Shown: piece by piece, positions 17,186-24,915 of the stretch
How the letters are laid out: each line of letters opens with the position of its first letter
Numbering within the stretch: the first letter of the stretch is position 1
Assembly: GCF_014534745.1 (NCBI RefSeq)
Contig: NZ_JACVVP010000015.1
Span: forward strand, 62,001-126,000
Origin: Flammeovirga sp. EKP202
GTDB taxonomy: Bacteria; Bacteroidota; Bacteroidia; Cytophagales; Flammeovirgaceae
DNA length: 64,000 bases
Direction of reading: 5' to 3'
Notes under the pieces: generated by a model
What the model saw: only the letters and a program-made list of their open reading frames with translations
Database searches by the model: none
What the model was told of the DNA's origin: nothing
Position numbers and translations under genes: made by a program

Positions 17186-19171
17186 TTACAACTTGGTTTG
17201 AATTTCTTTTTCTTCCATGTCAGTATTGGTCACAAAAAGATTACGATTCTCTTTTAAGGATAAAGTTTTCTCCGTAATTCCATCAACAGAGATAGTTGCT
17301 TTTTCTAGTCTAAAATCATTGTGTTCAATATTAATATTTTCTGTATTGATGAATTTTAATGTGGGATGGTTGGGATATAAAGGGATATATTCTTCTGACT
17401 TTTCAACAATATTATGACTAAAATTTATATCCGAAGAGGCATTTGCTCCTAAAATCCAAGCATCAAAAGTCTTGAAGTGATTATTGATGATCGAAACGTT
17501 TTTGGTAGTTCTAATTTTGGGATCCGTAATTAAATCTACTCTTCTTTTTTTACTTGTCAAGCACCAAATGACAGGCACTTTCCCCCCACCATAACAGGCA
17601 TCTAAAAAAGTATTATTTTCAATTTTTACATTTTCAGCAAATCCCGATTCGTACCAAAAGTCAAACTTATTGACCATAAGTATTGAGGTCATCATATTAC
17701 TAAAAGTACAATTTTCAACGATTGCTCCTTTGCTTGTTGAAAGTAAGAAACCTCTTGCTCTATTATCCGTCAGTGTGCAGTTTCTCGCAATAAATGTAGG
17801 TTGAGCAGAAAGGTTTTCTACCATTATTTTATCAGAAATTGACGCTGGAAGTTCCTCTTTAAAAGTAAGTACATAATACCCCTCATTTACTTTCTCCATT
17901 TCCAAAATATGCCCTTTGAAATAAGGATGAAAAGCAGATGGCTCTACCAAACCAACCTCATCTCCTTCCTCTGCAAAGTGAAACCCTAATTGCTGAGGAT
18001 GCCCAATGCTAACTCCTAATTGATAAGTATTGATGCGATCAACCACTTTCATATATACTCCGTGTATATTGGTGGCATCGTCTAGCATGTGTTGGAATTT
18101 ACAATTCTCTAATACAATCTGTCCTTTACAACCTGCAAAATGTGTCGCATCTGCCAAAGTAGAAACCATACGTTGACTTCCTTTTCGAGTATGAATGTTC
18201 ACATTGTTCATAGTGATGTCTTTGCTTGCCTCTCCCAAAACTCCCATGCCAATACAAGAGTGAATAGTCACATTGTCGATTCGAGTGGATTCAGATTGAT
18301 TGATCCAAAATGCTGGAGCAATTCGGTTACTTCCCATTTCCCCTTTAGCCACCAAAATTTGTCCGACAGAAGGTAATTTTCTTTTCAAATTTTTAATTCT
18401 TACAATTCCCTCTTTCAATTCTTCTGCAATGATTCTATCTGATTTTTGAAGTAACTTCACTTGATAATCCATCCTGTTAAATGGCGTTTTGAAATGTTCA
18501 AAAGTATCCATATATTGAAGACGGTTCTTTTTCTTGCTATGCAATGGTGTCACTTTAGATGCATTGTATGCAATTCTATGGTGTTTTTTATCCCAAATGA
18601 TTGCCTCATCCAAATTATGAGAGTAGCCATTTTCTTTGATAAAACGTAAAGCATTGTCTTTGATGGTATAAGGAGTATTTTCTCCAATTTTCACATCAAT
18701 ATATTTTTCATCTTGATTGACATTAATAATTTCCATCTCTGAAACATAAGGCAATTCCCAATCGACTTTCACGTTTTTGATATTAATATTTTTACTGTTC
18801 TGAATCACAAATGGAAGCATATGCCCATGAAAAATAAACTCAGCACCATTGGCATCGATCTCTAGGTTTTCAAAATTTAGAATAGGAAAAGTGGTATAGC
18901 GAATGCCATTATCGTGGTTTGTGATCGCACACATCATACCTTTTGCTTTGCTAGGGTACAAATGATAAACTCCTTTTTCAATCGTTATTTTTGTAGCACC
19001 TTTTGCCCTGGCATCTTTTATCATTTGTAAAAAAATAGTACTAGCTGAAGCTTTATTTTCTGCCAATGCATAGTCTTTAGAATTAATTTCTAATACAGTC
19101 TTTTGGGTAAAAGATTCTGCTTTCAAGATAAAGATAAGTAGCACTGCAAATAGAATTGATTGGTATTTCAT
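17186..19171 (-). CDS. GH110-like exo-alpha-1,3-galactosidase
   Basis: A 661-residue secreted right-handed parallel beta-helix protein. A hydrophobic leader ends near ESFTQ. Repeated coils such as NINIKNVKVDW, IRIDNVTIHS, DITMNNVNIHTRK and VSIINNHF make up the helix. The segment HFAGCKGQIVLENC (about 339-353) followed by LDDATNIHGVYM (about 361-373) matches the conserved core of GH110 alpha-1,3-galactosidases, where a paired Asp-Asp is catalytic. Known activities are removal of terminal alpha-1,3-galactose from blood-group B glycans, linear Gal-alpha-1,3-Gal and carrageenan-type oligomers. It sits 132 bp upstream of the HTCS on the same strand. It is probably periplasmic, acting on imported galactan fragments. 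Family call good; substrate inferred. Confidence 0.85.
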   Translation of the reverse strand: MKYQSILFAVLLIFILKAESFTQKTVLEINSKDYALAENKASASTIFLQMIKDARAKGATKITIEKGVYHLYPSKAKGMMCAITNHDNGIRYTTFPILNFENLEIDANGAEFIFHGHMLPFVIQNSKNINIKNVKVDWELPYVSEMEIINVNQDEKYIDVKIGENTPYTIKDNALRFIKENGYSHNLDEAIIWDKKHHRIAYNASKVTPLHSKKKNRLQYMDTFEHFKTPFNRMDYQVKLLQKSDRIIAEELKEGIVRIKNLKRKLPSVGQILVAKGEMGSNRIAPAFWINQSESTRIDNVTIHSCIGMGVLGEASKDITMNNVNIHTRKGSQRMVSTLADATHFAGCKGQIVLENCKFQHMLDDATNIHGVYMKVVDRINTYQLGVSIGHPQQLGFHFAEEGDEVGLVEPSAFHPYFKGHILEMEKVNEGYYVLTFKEELPASISDKIMVENLSAQPTFIARNCTLTDNRARGFLLSTSKGAIVENCTFSNMMTSILMVNKFDFWYESGFAENVKIENNTFLDACYGGGKVPVIWCLTSKKRRVDLITDPKIRTTKNVSIINNHFKTFDAWILGANASSDINFSHNIVEKSEEYIPLYPNHPTLKFINTENINIEHNDFRLEKATISVDGITEKTLSLKENRNLFVTNTDMEEKEIQTKL

Positions 19172-19540
19172 TTTTAATGGTTTGTAGTCAGATAATACAG
19201 TTCATCCATCCAATATTTAGTAAAGACATTGAATGATCTATCAACAAAGTTATTTGTACAAGATGTTAACGCTAAAGACGAAATGTTCAGTTTTTTGCTA
19301 AAATAACCTTATGAACGATTTGTTCCAATCCATGTACATTTTGTGTCATTCTGCTTTGTAAAAACACTTCAAGTCTTTTAAAAAACAACATCAGGCTTAG
19401 AATACAACTAAAGAAGTTACAATGTTATTCTCTTTAATAAATAAAAGTTTTTAGTTTTGCGGCAATAGCTAAAAGTAACTTTTCACAAATAGAACAAACT
19501 TCAATATCGAAATATGAAATTCATTCCAAAAGTCATTTCT
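19172..19540. other. Divergent promoter region
   Basis: This 369-bp AT-rich spacer lies between the divergent GH110-like and DUF4198 genes. No ORF or repeat copy is seen. A TAGTTTTG box at 19452-19459 fits the Bacteroidota -7 consensus TAnnTTTG. Confidence 0.5.
19452..19459 (+). promoter_or_regulatory. Possible -7 promoter box for the DUF4198/HupE pair
   Basis: TAGTTTTG matches TAnnTTTG and lies about 80 bp before the proposed ATG at 19541. No good TTTG -33 box is visible at the expected distance, so this is weak. Confidence 0.3.
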
Positions 19541-20563
19541 ATGACTTCTAAAAACAAGATTGTTAGACCACTTTATCTGTTATCAGCAGTCGTATTATTG
19601 TGTAGTCATGATTTATACATAAAGATGGAAACCTATTTCTTGCAACCAAATCAAGAGGCCATTTTTAGCTTGTATAACGGTACTTTCGAGGAAAGTGAAA
19701 ATACAATTGCACGCGACCGCATTCAAGACGCTTCTTTTGTTTCTCATGAAAAAAGAGTAGCAATCAACGCTGAGCAATGGAAAGATCAAGACAGTACCAT
19801 CACTCAAGTAGTATTCAATACAGGTGAAGCTGGCACTTATGTAGTAGGTGTTTCTACTATAGCAAGAAGCCTAAAACAATCTGCCGATGATTTCAATAAT
19901 TATCTTAAACATGACGGTGTTTTGGATATGCTTCAAGAACGAACTGAAAACAATCTGTTAGATCAAGACGTAACTGAAAGTTATCAAAAGCATGTAAAGG
20001 CTATTTATCAAGTTGGTGATGTGAAAACGGAGGACTGGAATACTGTTTTTGGTTATCCTATTGAATTTATTCCGGTTTCAAACCCCTATGAAAAATATAG
20101 TGGGCAAACATTAGACGTCCGATTAATTTTGGAAGGTAAACCTTTAGCCAATCAGTTGGTATATTCTGACCATACCCCAAGTGCCCATGGGCATAGTCAT
20201 AGTCACAAAGACCATCATCATGATAATCATGAACATGCACATCATAGCCATGATCATGATCACACTCATACAAATGGACAAAAGTTACGTACCAATGAAG
20301 AAGGTATAATCACTGTCGATTTACCTGAAGATGGTATCTACTATCTCCGTGCGATACACATGGAAAAAGTGGAAGGAAACGATGCATTCACCCATGAATC
20401 AAAATGGACAACTTTGACTTTTGAGGTGACACATCAACATGAGGCGCACTCTCATGATCACCACCATCATGATGATGAGGGAGAAATACCAACTTGGATT
20501 TTTGTATTGGGTAGTATTTTGGTGATTGGAGTCTTATTTGTATTCTTCTCAAAAAAGGATTAA
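19541..20563 (+). CDS. DUF4198-type secreted protein with His-rich loops
   Basis: A 340-residue exported protein. The start at 19541 puts a hydrophobic leader (PLYLLSAVVLLCS) directly before HDLYIKMETYFLQPN, which matches the mature N-terminus of DUF4198 proteins, where the first His is thought to bind metal; an in-frame ATG 27 bp upstream is also possible. Two strongly His/Asp-rich stretches occur near residues 218-250 (AHGHSHSHKDHHHD and HAHHSHDHDHTHT) and near 310 (HSHDHHHHDDEG). A single C-terminal membrane helix (WIFVLGSILVIGVLFVFF) follows. The gene ends 2 bp before a HupE/UreJ gene, so the two are translationally close. The pair probably handles a transition metal (Ni, Co, Zn or Cu) at the envelope. 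Metal identity is unknown. Confidence 0.82.
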   Translation: MTSKNKIVRPLYLLSAVVLLCSHDLYIKMETYFLQPNQEAIFSLYNGTFEESENTIARDRIQDASFVSHEKRVAINAEQWKDQDSTITQVVFNTGEAGTYVVGVSTIARSLKQSADDFNNYLKHDGVLDMLQERTENNLLDQDVTESYQKHVKAIYQVGDVKTEDWNTVFGYPIEFIPVSNPYEKYSGQTLDVRLILEGKPLANQLVYSDHTPSAHGHSHSHKDHHHDNHEHAHHSHDHDHTHTNGQKLRTNEEGIITVDLPEDGIYYLRAIHMEKVEGNDAFTHESKWTTLTFEVTHQHEAHSHDHHHHDDEGEIPTWIFVLGSILVIGVLFVFFSKKD

Positions 20564-20565
20564 TC

Positions 20566-21243
20566 ATGAGATCAAATTTTAAAAGAATACTCTTACTGGT
20601 ATTTGTATTGATTCCAGTTTTTGGTTTTGCTCATGATGTTACAAGTGCTGATCAAGAGATTTTACGTAATGGTGGACTATGGGCTTATATCCAAGTGGGA
20701 GCCACTCATATGCTGACAGGTTATGACCATCTACTTTTTTTAGCAGGTGTAGTCTTTTATCTGAAAGGTTTCAAGGATATTGTCAAGTTTATTACAGCAT
20801 TTACGATTGGTCACTGTATTACTCTCATTGGTGCTACCTATTTGGGTATCACTGCAAACGAACATTTGGTTGACGCTGTAATTGCTTTGAGTGTACTCTA
20901 TAAAGGTTTTGAAAATTTAGGTGGGTTTGAAAAACTTAATGTTAAATCGCCTCACCTCCTATTAATGGTTGTCATCTTTGGATTAATACACGGCTTTGGA
21001 CTCTCAACCCGATTACAATCTTTTGAAAATGGAACCGAGGATTTATTAGCAAAGATTCTATGCTTTAATTTAGGTGTAGAAATAGGGCAGATTGTTGCCT
21101 TAATACCGATTGTGTTGATCATCACCTTTTCAAGACAAAACAAACAATTCCCCGCTTTTTATAAAGCCGTCAATTGGTATTTGGTCATTGCTGGTATTGG
21201 CCTTTTTCTATATCAAATGTCAGGATATATCAATGGTCATTAG
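20566..21243 (+). CDS. HupE/UreJ family membrane protein
   Basis: A 225-residue polytopic membrane protein with a cleavable leader ending GFA|HDV and about six membrane helices. Conserved His/Asp positions are present: THMLTGYDHLLFLAG, TIGHCITL and IHGFGLS. HupE/UreJ proteins are linked to nickel or cobalt uptake for hydrogenase or urease. In Bacteroidota many copies stand alone with a DUF4198 protein, as here. No hydrogenase, urease or cobalamin gene is visible nearby. It is co-transcribed with the preceding His-rich protein (2-bp gap). Role by family is metal permease; the substrate is inferred. Confidence 0.85.
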   Translation: MRSNFKRILLLVFVLIPVFGFAHDVTSADQEILRNGGLWAYIQVGATHMLTGYDHLLFLAGVVFYLKGFKDIVKFITAFTIGHCITLIGATYLGITANEHLVDAVIALSVLYKGFENLGGFEKLNVKSPHLLLMVVIFGLIHGFGLSTRLQSFENGTEDLLAKILCFNLGVEIGQIVALIPIVLIITFSRQNKQFPAFYKAVNWYLVIAGIGLFLYQMSGYINGH

Positions 21244-21264
21244 TGGAAGAACTAGGGATTGAAT

Positions 21265-21327
21265 ACATTGTCTTTCACTCCCAATCAATCTTTCTAGCAG
21301 CTTTTATAGGGGCTACCTTCAAAGCCG
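21265..21327 (+). repeat. Dispersed element, degraded end fragment (copy H)
   Basis: The stretch CAATC...CTTTCTA-CAGC-TTTATAGGGGCTAC-TTCAAA aligns with the element end seen at 45640-45685 and at 36170-36210, with several substitutions. Only the terminal 40-60 bp remain. It lies just after the hupE-like stop. Confidence 0.5.
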
Positions 21328-21402
21328 GGGGGTCGTATTACTATATGATTCACTGATTACGGACCAGAATAAAATGTTTTGTCATAACCTTCTAATGTAC
21401 AG

Positions 21403-21442
21403 TTTGCTGTAGGGATGTTAAATTGTAACTCCCTACAGCAAA
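21403..21442. repeat. Perfect 13-bp inverted repeat (hairpin)
   Basis: TTTGCTGTAGGGA (21403-21415) pairs perfectly with TCCCTACAGCAAA (21430-21442) around a 14-nt loop. Further arms TACAGTT/AACTGTA extend the structure outwards. No T run follows. It is in the 444-bp gap 21244-21687; besides this and copy H, no gene is seen there. Confidence 0.75.
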
Positions 21443-21596
21443 TGAAATACATTAACTGTAAAGCATAGGTCTGGGTTGTGTAAAACTATAATTTACTCCG
21501 CTATGTATTTCGTTTATAATTTTTTTCAATCCTTTTAAGAGGCATTAAAGCTAAAATACTTAATCCCTTCTCAAGGTCTTTTTAAGAATAAGTTCG

Positions 21597-21604
21597 TATT
21601 TTTG
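21597..21604 (+). promoter_or_regulatory. Possible -7 promoter box
   Basis: TATTTTTG matches the Bacteroidota TAnnTTTG box, 83 bp before the ATG of the small secreted protein. The -33 box is not clear. Confidence 0.3.
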
Positions 21605-21687
21605 TGATACAATATATCTACGCTAAAAAGTGTGTTATTTTGATTTTTTATTAGTAGAAGTGCTACATAATTTAAACAAACTATAAG

Positions 21688-22329
21688 ATGAAAAAAGTAA
21701 TAATGTTATTGGTGTCCTTCTTTTGTGTAACTCTTCTTCATGCTCAGCAAAAGGCTGTTACTGAAACTGGCGAAGAAGTTTTTCTATATGATGACGGAAC
21801 ATGGAAGTACCAAGATGAAAATGTTTTAAAGGAAACTGAAATAGCGACCAATCCTAAGAAATATAAGAAAGATAAAAAGTCTACTTTCCTCATAAAAAGC
21901 CAATCTGTCAATGTGGGTTATTGGATCAATCCAAAAGTTTGGTCTTTCAGTAAAGGTAAAGAAAATCCAGAAGCTGAGTACGAGTTCAAATTAAAAAATG
22001 GTGACCTCTATGGTATGATCATTTCTGAGCAAGTTGAAATTCCACTTGCCACAATGAAAGGTATTGCATTTGACAATGCGAAGTCGATTGCTCCTGATTT
22101 AAGAATTGTAAAAGAAGAATACAGAGATGTCAACGGTTTGAAGGTTCTTCATCTCCAAATGAATGGTACTATGCAAGGTATTAAATTCTCTTACTTTGGA
22201 TACTACTATTCAAATGAAAATGGCACTGTACAATTCATCACTTATACTTCTCAAAACCTTCTTCAAAAATATAAGCCGGTTAGTGAAACGTTACTGAATG
22301 GACTTGTATTACTTGATGAAGTAAAATAG
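21688..22329 (+). CDS. Secreted protein of unknown function
   Basis: A 213-residue protein. A standard signal peptide ends LLHA|QQ. The mature start holds a TETGEEVFLYDDGTWKY segment, a motif common at the N-terminus of small periplasmic Bacteroidota proteins. A mixed alpha/beta remainder follows with ISPEQVEI-like and QFITYTSQNLL strands and no Cys or catalytic signature that I recognise. It is monocistronic: a possible promoter lies at 21597 and a strong terminator at 22351. I cannot assign a function. Confidence 0.8.
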   Translation: MKKVIMLLVSFFCVTLLHAQQKAVTETGEEVFLYDDGTWKYQDENVLKETEIATNPKKYKKDKKSTFLIKSQSVNVGYWINPKVWSFSKGKENPEAEYEFKLKNGDLYGMIISEQVEIPLATMKGIAFDNAKSIAPDLRIVKEEYRDVNGLKVLHLQMNGTMQGIKFSYFGYYYSNENGTVQFITYTSQNLLQKYKPVSETLLNGLVLLDEVK

Positions 22330-22350
22330 TATTTGAAATACCATAAACTC

Positions 22351-22406
22351 AAAATCCTGATCAGAAGTTGGTGTTTAAATTCCATGTTTCTGATCAGGAT
22401 TTTTTG
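22351..22406 (+). terminator. Rho-independent terminator
   Basis: Stem AATCCTGATCAGAA paired with TTCTGATCAGGATT, then TTTTT. It sits between convergent genes (stops at 22329 and 22433) and can serve both. Confidence 0.85.
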
Positions 22407-22432
22407 TATTTGAATACTCGCCTCTTTATAGT

Positions 22433-22861
22433 TTATACATTAGAAAGCATTTTTTCTAAAACCTCTTTGACTTTTAGCATATCTTCTTTCCCAATATTTA
22501 AACATTCTAAAGTCTGTAGTAAATCATTAGGAATTTCTTCCGCTTTTTGCTGAAGTTTTTTCCCTTTTTCAGTGAGAGAAATCGTTACAATACGCTCATC
22601 CTCTTTTGATCGTGTCCTTTCAATTAAACCATTGGTTTGCATCCTCTTTAATAAAGGAGTCAATGTGTTTGTTTCCAAAAGTAACTTTTCGGTGATCTCT
22701 TTGATGGGGATTCCATCCTCCTCCCAAAGTACCAAAAGTACAAGGTATTGAGGGTAAGTCACCTCCAATTTTTCTAGTAAGGGACGGTATTGTTGAGTAA
22801 TAAACCTAGATGCCGCATATAACGGGAAACAGAATTGATTACTAAGTTTTAATTGCTCCAT
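22433..22861 (-). CDS. OhrR-like MarR family redox regulator
   Basis: A 142-residue winged-helix repressor. The N-terminus LKLSNQFCFPLYAASR matches the OhrR subgroup, in which the single N-terminal Cys (here in QFCFPLY) is oxidised by organic peroxide and releases DNA. The next segment, YRPLLEKLEVTYPQYLVLLVLWE, is also OhrR-like, and the wing carries RSKEDERIV. It is the second gene of a pair with DoxX, with 1 bp between the DoxX stop and this ATG. OhrR usually controls ohr peroxidase; here the partner is a DoxX membrane protein instead. It probably represses its own operon through the inverted repeat at 23319. Confidence 0.87.
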   Translation of the reverse strand: MEQLKLSNQFCFPLYAASRFITQQYRPLLEKLEVTYPQYLVLLVLWEEDGIPIKEITEKLLLETNTLTPLLKRMQTNGLIERTRSKEDERIVTISLTEKGKKLQQKAEEIPNDLLQTLECLNIGKEDMLKVKEVLEKMLSNV

Positions 22862-22862
22862 T

Positions 22863-23297
22863 TTATTGTGTACTTTTTCTCTCTTTTAAATATTTCCATC
22901 CACCAGAAGACCATAATGCCCAAACGACTAACAATGGCTGAAATAATAAACGAACAAAACGTTTTGTGTCAGTATTCAAACCAAATGAATCGATATGATT
23001 GACATATTGATTGATATTACCAGGGAAAATCAAAATAAAGAAAATTCCTAATGCAATACCTGTTTGTACTTTAAAATTTCGTCCATAAATTATCAATAAA
23101 GCAAAAGCTATTTCCACCACACCTGAGGCTAATACAACAAAATCGATAAAACTTTCATCTGTTGTCAACCAAGTTGGAACTTGTGCTTGAAATGCAATTC
23201 GACGAAAAGTCATATGACCTATACCTGCATAAAGCATTGCCAGACCTAATAATACTCTAAAAACGTTTTGAACTGTAGATGTTTTTACCTGTTGCAT
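22863..23297 (-). CDS. DoxX family membrane protein
   Basis: A 144-residue protein with four predicted membrane helices: VFRVLLGLAMLYAGIGH, FIDFVVLASGVVEIAFALL, GIALGIFFILIFPGNI and LLFQPLLVVWALW. The FRVLLGLAMLYAGIGHM opening and the GNINQY segment fit DoxX-like proteins. The family's biochemical role is poorly defined; some members act in redox stress or quinone/thiosulfate processes. It is the first gene of a two-gene operon with the OhrR-like regulator, which points to oxidative-stress control. The promoter and a likely operator lie directly upstream. Confidence 0.82.
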   Translation of the reverse strand: MQQVKTSTVQNVFRVLLGLAMLYAGIGHMTFRRIAFQAQVPTWLTTDESFIDFVVLASGVVEIAFALLIIYGRNFKVQTGIALGIFFILIFPGNINQYVNHIDSFGLNTDTKRFVRLLFQPLLVVWALWSSGGWKYLKERKSTQ

Positions 23298-23318
23298 AAT
23301 TTATATCGTTTATATTTA

Positions 23319-23332
23319 TATCGTTCACGATA
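23319..23332. promoter_or_regulatory. Candidate OhrR/MarR operator
   Basis: Arms TATCGT and ACGATA are separated by 2 bp, with another TATATCGT 15 bp away. The site is 22 bp before the DoxX ATG, where a repressor would block transcription. A regulator-binding role is inferred from position and symmetry. Confidence 0.5.
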
Positions 23333-23430
23333 CAATTATAAGTGAATAATTATTCATTGCAAAATTTCAAGATTAATTTTAATGGAAAAACTAAAATTTA
23401 GATCGAAATGACTGTTTATTATTTCAGAAT

Positions 23431-23850
23431 TAATACGCTGTAAACTCAGTTTTTGAATATTTGTGTTTTTTAGAAATCAGGAGATTTTTGATGATCTGAA
23501 AGGCACGAATGACACTAACGCTTAACATTCGCGCCATTGAGCTTTCTACCATTTTAGTTTTGTAGTACTCCCCTCGGCCTTGAAGGGAAAAGCGTTCAGA
23601 ATTCCATGTATTGAGCCGTTAAAAATGATTTTGTTGTTTGAGCATCTCAAAACGATGAAGTTTTGATCGAGTTATCCTTTCAATAGGCGAGAGGAATGAA
23701 ATTTAGCTTTTGACTTCTAAGCCTTGAATTTTTTGCTTCGTTTTTGTTTCAAGACAAAAATGAAGAAGAAGGAAGTTTGAAAGTTGATCCTATAAATGCT
23801 GGCAGAAACGCTGATTGAAAGTTGATGAAAATTTAGTTTACAATGTATTA
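23431..23850 (-). repeat. Dispersed element, complete copy C
   Basis: About 420 bp with terminal inverted repeats: left AATACGCTGTAAACTCAGTT and right, read inwards, AATACATTGTAAACTAAATT. TA flanks both ends. Inside, in order: AGAAATC hairpin, GGCACGAATGACACTAACGC block, GGCCTTGAAGGGAAAAGCG block, GAGCCGTTAAAAATG, a TCAAAAC/GTTTTGA hairpin, and the CTTCGTTTTTGT/ACAAAAATGAAG hairpin at 23736-23765. No ORF of note. Its right end overlaps the stop codon of the sugar kinase. The rest of the gap 23298-23430 holds only the DoxX promoter region. Confidence 0.88.
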
Positions 23851-24711
23851 AATACTTTTATAATCAGGCATTGCCCCCTTATGAGTACATACAAAAGCAG
23901 CTATCTCAACAGCTTCTTGGTGTAATTCTTTCAGTGGTTTTCCGTTGAGAAGTCCCATTACCATGGTTGCCGTAAAAGCATCACCAGCTCCTATTGTATC
24001 AGCTACATCCACTTTAGGTGTTTTAAAATAAGAGTCTTCATCAGCTGTGACTAAATAAGATCCTTCTTTTCCCATCGTTAGAACTATCATTTTAAGATTA
24101 AAAAAAGCGATTAAAGCTTTTAATCTCACCACTGTCCGTCCTTCAATCTGAAACATATCGATCAATACGGTAATTTCATCTTCATTGATCTTTAAAATAT
24201 CGGCTTCTAATAAACACTTCTCTATCAATGCTTTTGAGAAGTAATGTTGTCGGAGATTGATATCAAAAATCTTTAAACAGTTTTCGGGAACAAGAGATAG
24301 GGTCTCTTCTATTGCTGACTTACTTTGATCTGTTCTTTGAGCTAAAGATCCAAAACAAATCGCATCTGCTTCTTTTAATTTAGCCTTTGCTTCATTAGTA
24401 AGTTGAACAGCATCCCAAGCTACGTTCTCATGAATAGTATAGGAAGGTTCACCATCCTTAGAAAGTGAGACCGTCACTGTTCCAGTTGGTAATTTAAGGT
24501 GATTCAAAAAAGATGATACCTTTTTCTGCTGTAATACATCTTCTATCTGCTTTCCTAATTTATCCTTACCAATAGCACTAATAACGTACGCCTCTGCACC
24601 CTGTTGTGCACAATGATAGACGAAGTTTGCCGGTGCACCTCCTAACTGTTTTCCTTCCTTTAAAATATCCCATAGAATTTCTCCTATGCCTATGACAATT
24701 GGTTGTTTCAT
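23848..24711 (-). CDS. PfkB family sugar kinase (fructokinase-like)
   Basis: A 287-residue cytoplasmic ribokinase-fold kinase. The N-terminal sugar-binding motif is KQLGGAPANFVYH, as in fructokinases. The C-terminal anion-hole/catalytic motif is DTIGAGDAFTATM, with base Asp244. It lies close to the 290-300 residues usual for the family. It phosphorylates a free sugar, most likely fructose or a related hexose, but the exact sugar cannot be read. It has no operon partner and is bracketed by dispersed-element sequence: copy C abuts its stop codon, and a miniature copy lies 87 bp before its start. The TAA stop overlaps the terminal-repeat edge. Confidence 0.85.
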   Translation of the reverse strand: MKQPIVIGIGEILWDILKEGKQLGGAPANFVYHCAQQGAEAYVISAIGKDKLGKQIEDVLQQKKVSSFLNHLKLPTGTVTVSLSKDGEPSYTIHENVAWDAVQLTNEAKAKLKEADAICFGSLAQRTDQSKSAIEETLSLVPENCLKIFDINLRQHYFSKALIEKCLLEADILKINEDEITVLIDMFQIEGRTVVRLKALIAFFNLKMIVLTMGKEGSYLVTADEDSYFKTPKVDVADTIGAGDAFTATMVMGLLNGKPLKELHQEAVEIAAFVCTHKGAMPDYKSI

Positions 24712-24796
24712 TGCGTTCTTTTTCTACTAAAATAGGGATCATCTTTGTATTATCTATCATAAGAAGCGTTTTTTAAAAAGGAAGTATTTAAAATAG

Positions 24797-24862
24797 TAGA
24801 TTGTAAACTATGTTCTCAAGTATATTGATCGATGTGGCTATAATTTAGTTTACAGTATATTG
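24797..24862 (-). repeat. Miniature dispersed element (both ends, no interior)
   Basis: GATTGTAAACTATGTTCTC at the left and ATAATTTAGTTTACAGTATA at the right are the two terminal repeats of the family with only about 25 bp between them. It lies in the intergenic region shared by the sugar kinase and the AraC gene, where it could affect both promoters. Confidence 0.65.
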
Positions 24863-24915
24863 AAATTATATTTACATATTATCTTATCTAAACCTAAAGA
24901 GCATCAATTTAGAAA

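Noticed and set aside
20067-20273. Minus-strand His/Asp-rich frame opposite the DUF4198 gene
   Set aside because: It is the reverse reading of the His-rich loops in the real gene; such repeats give open antisense frames.
23319-23332. Inverted repeat considered as another element end
   Set aside because: It lacks the GTAAACT-A core and lies just upstream of DoxX, so an operator is the better reading.
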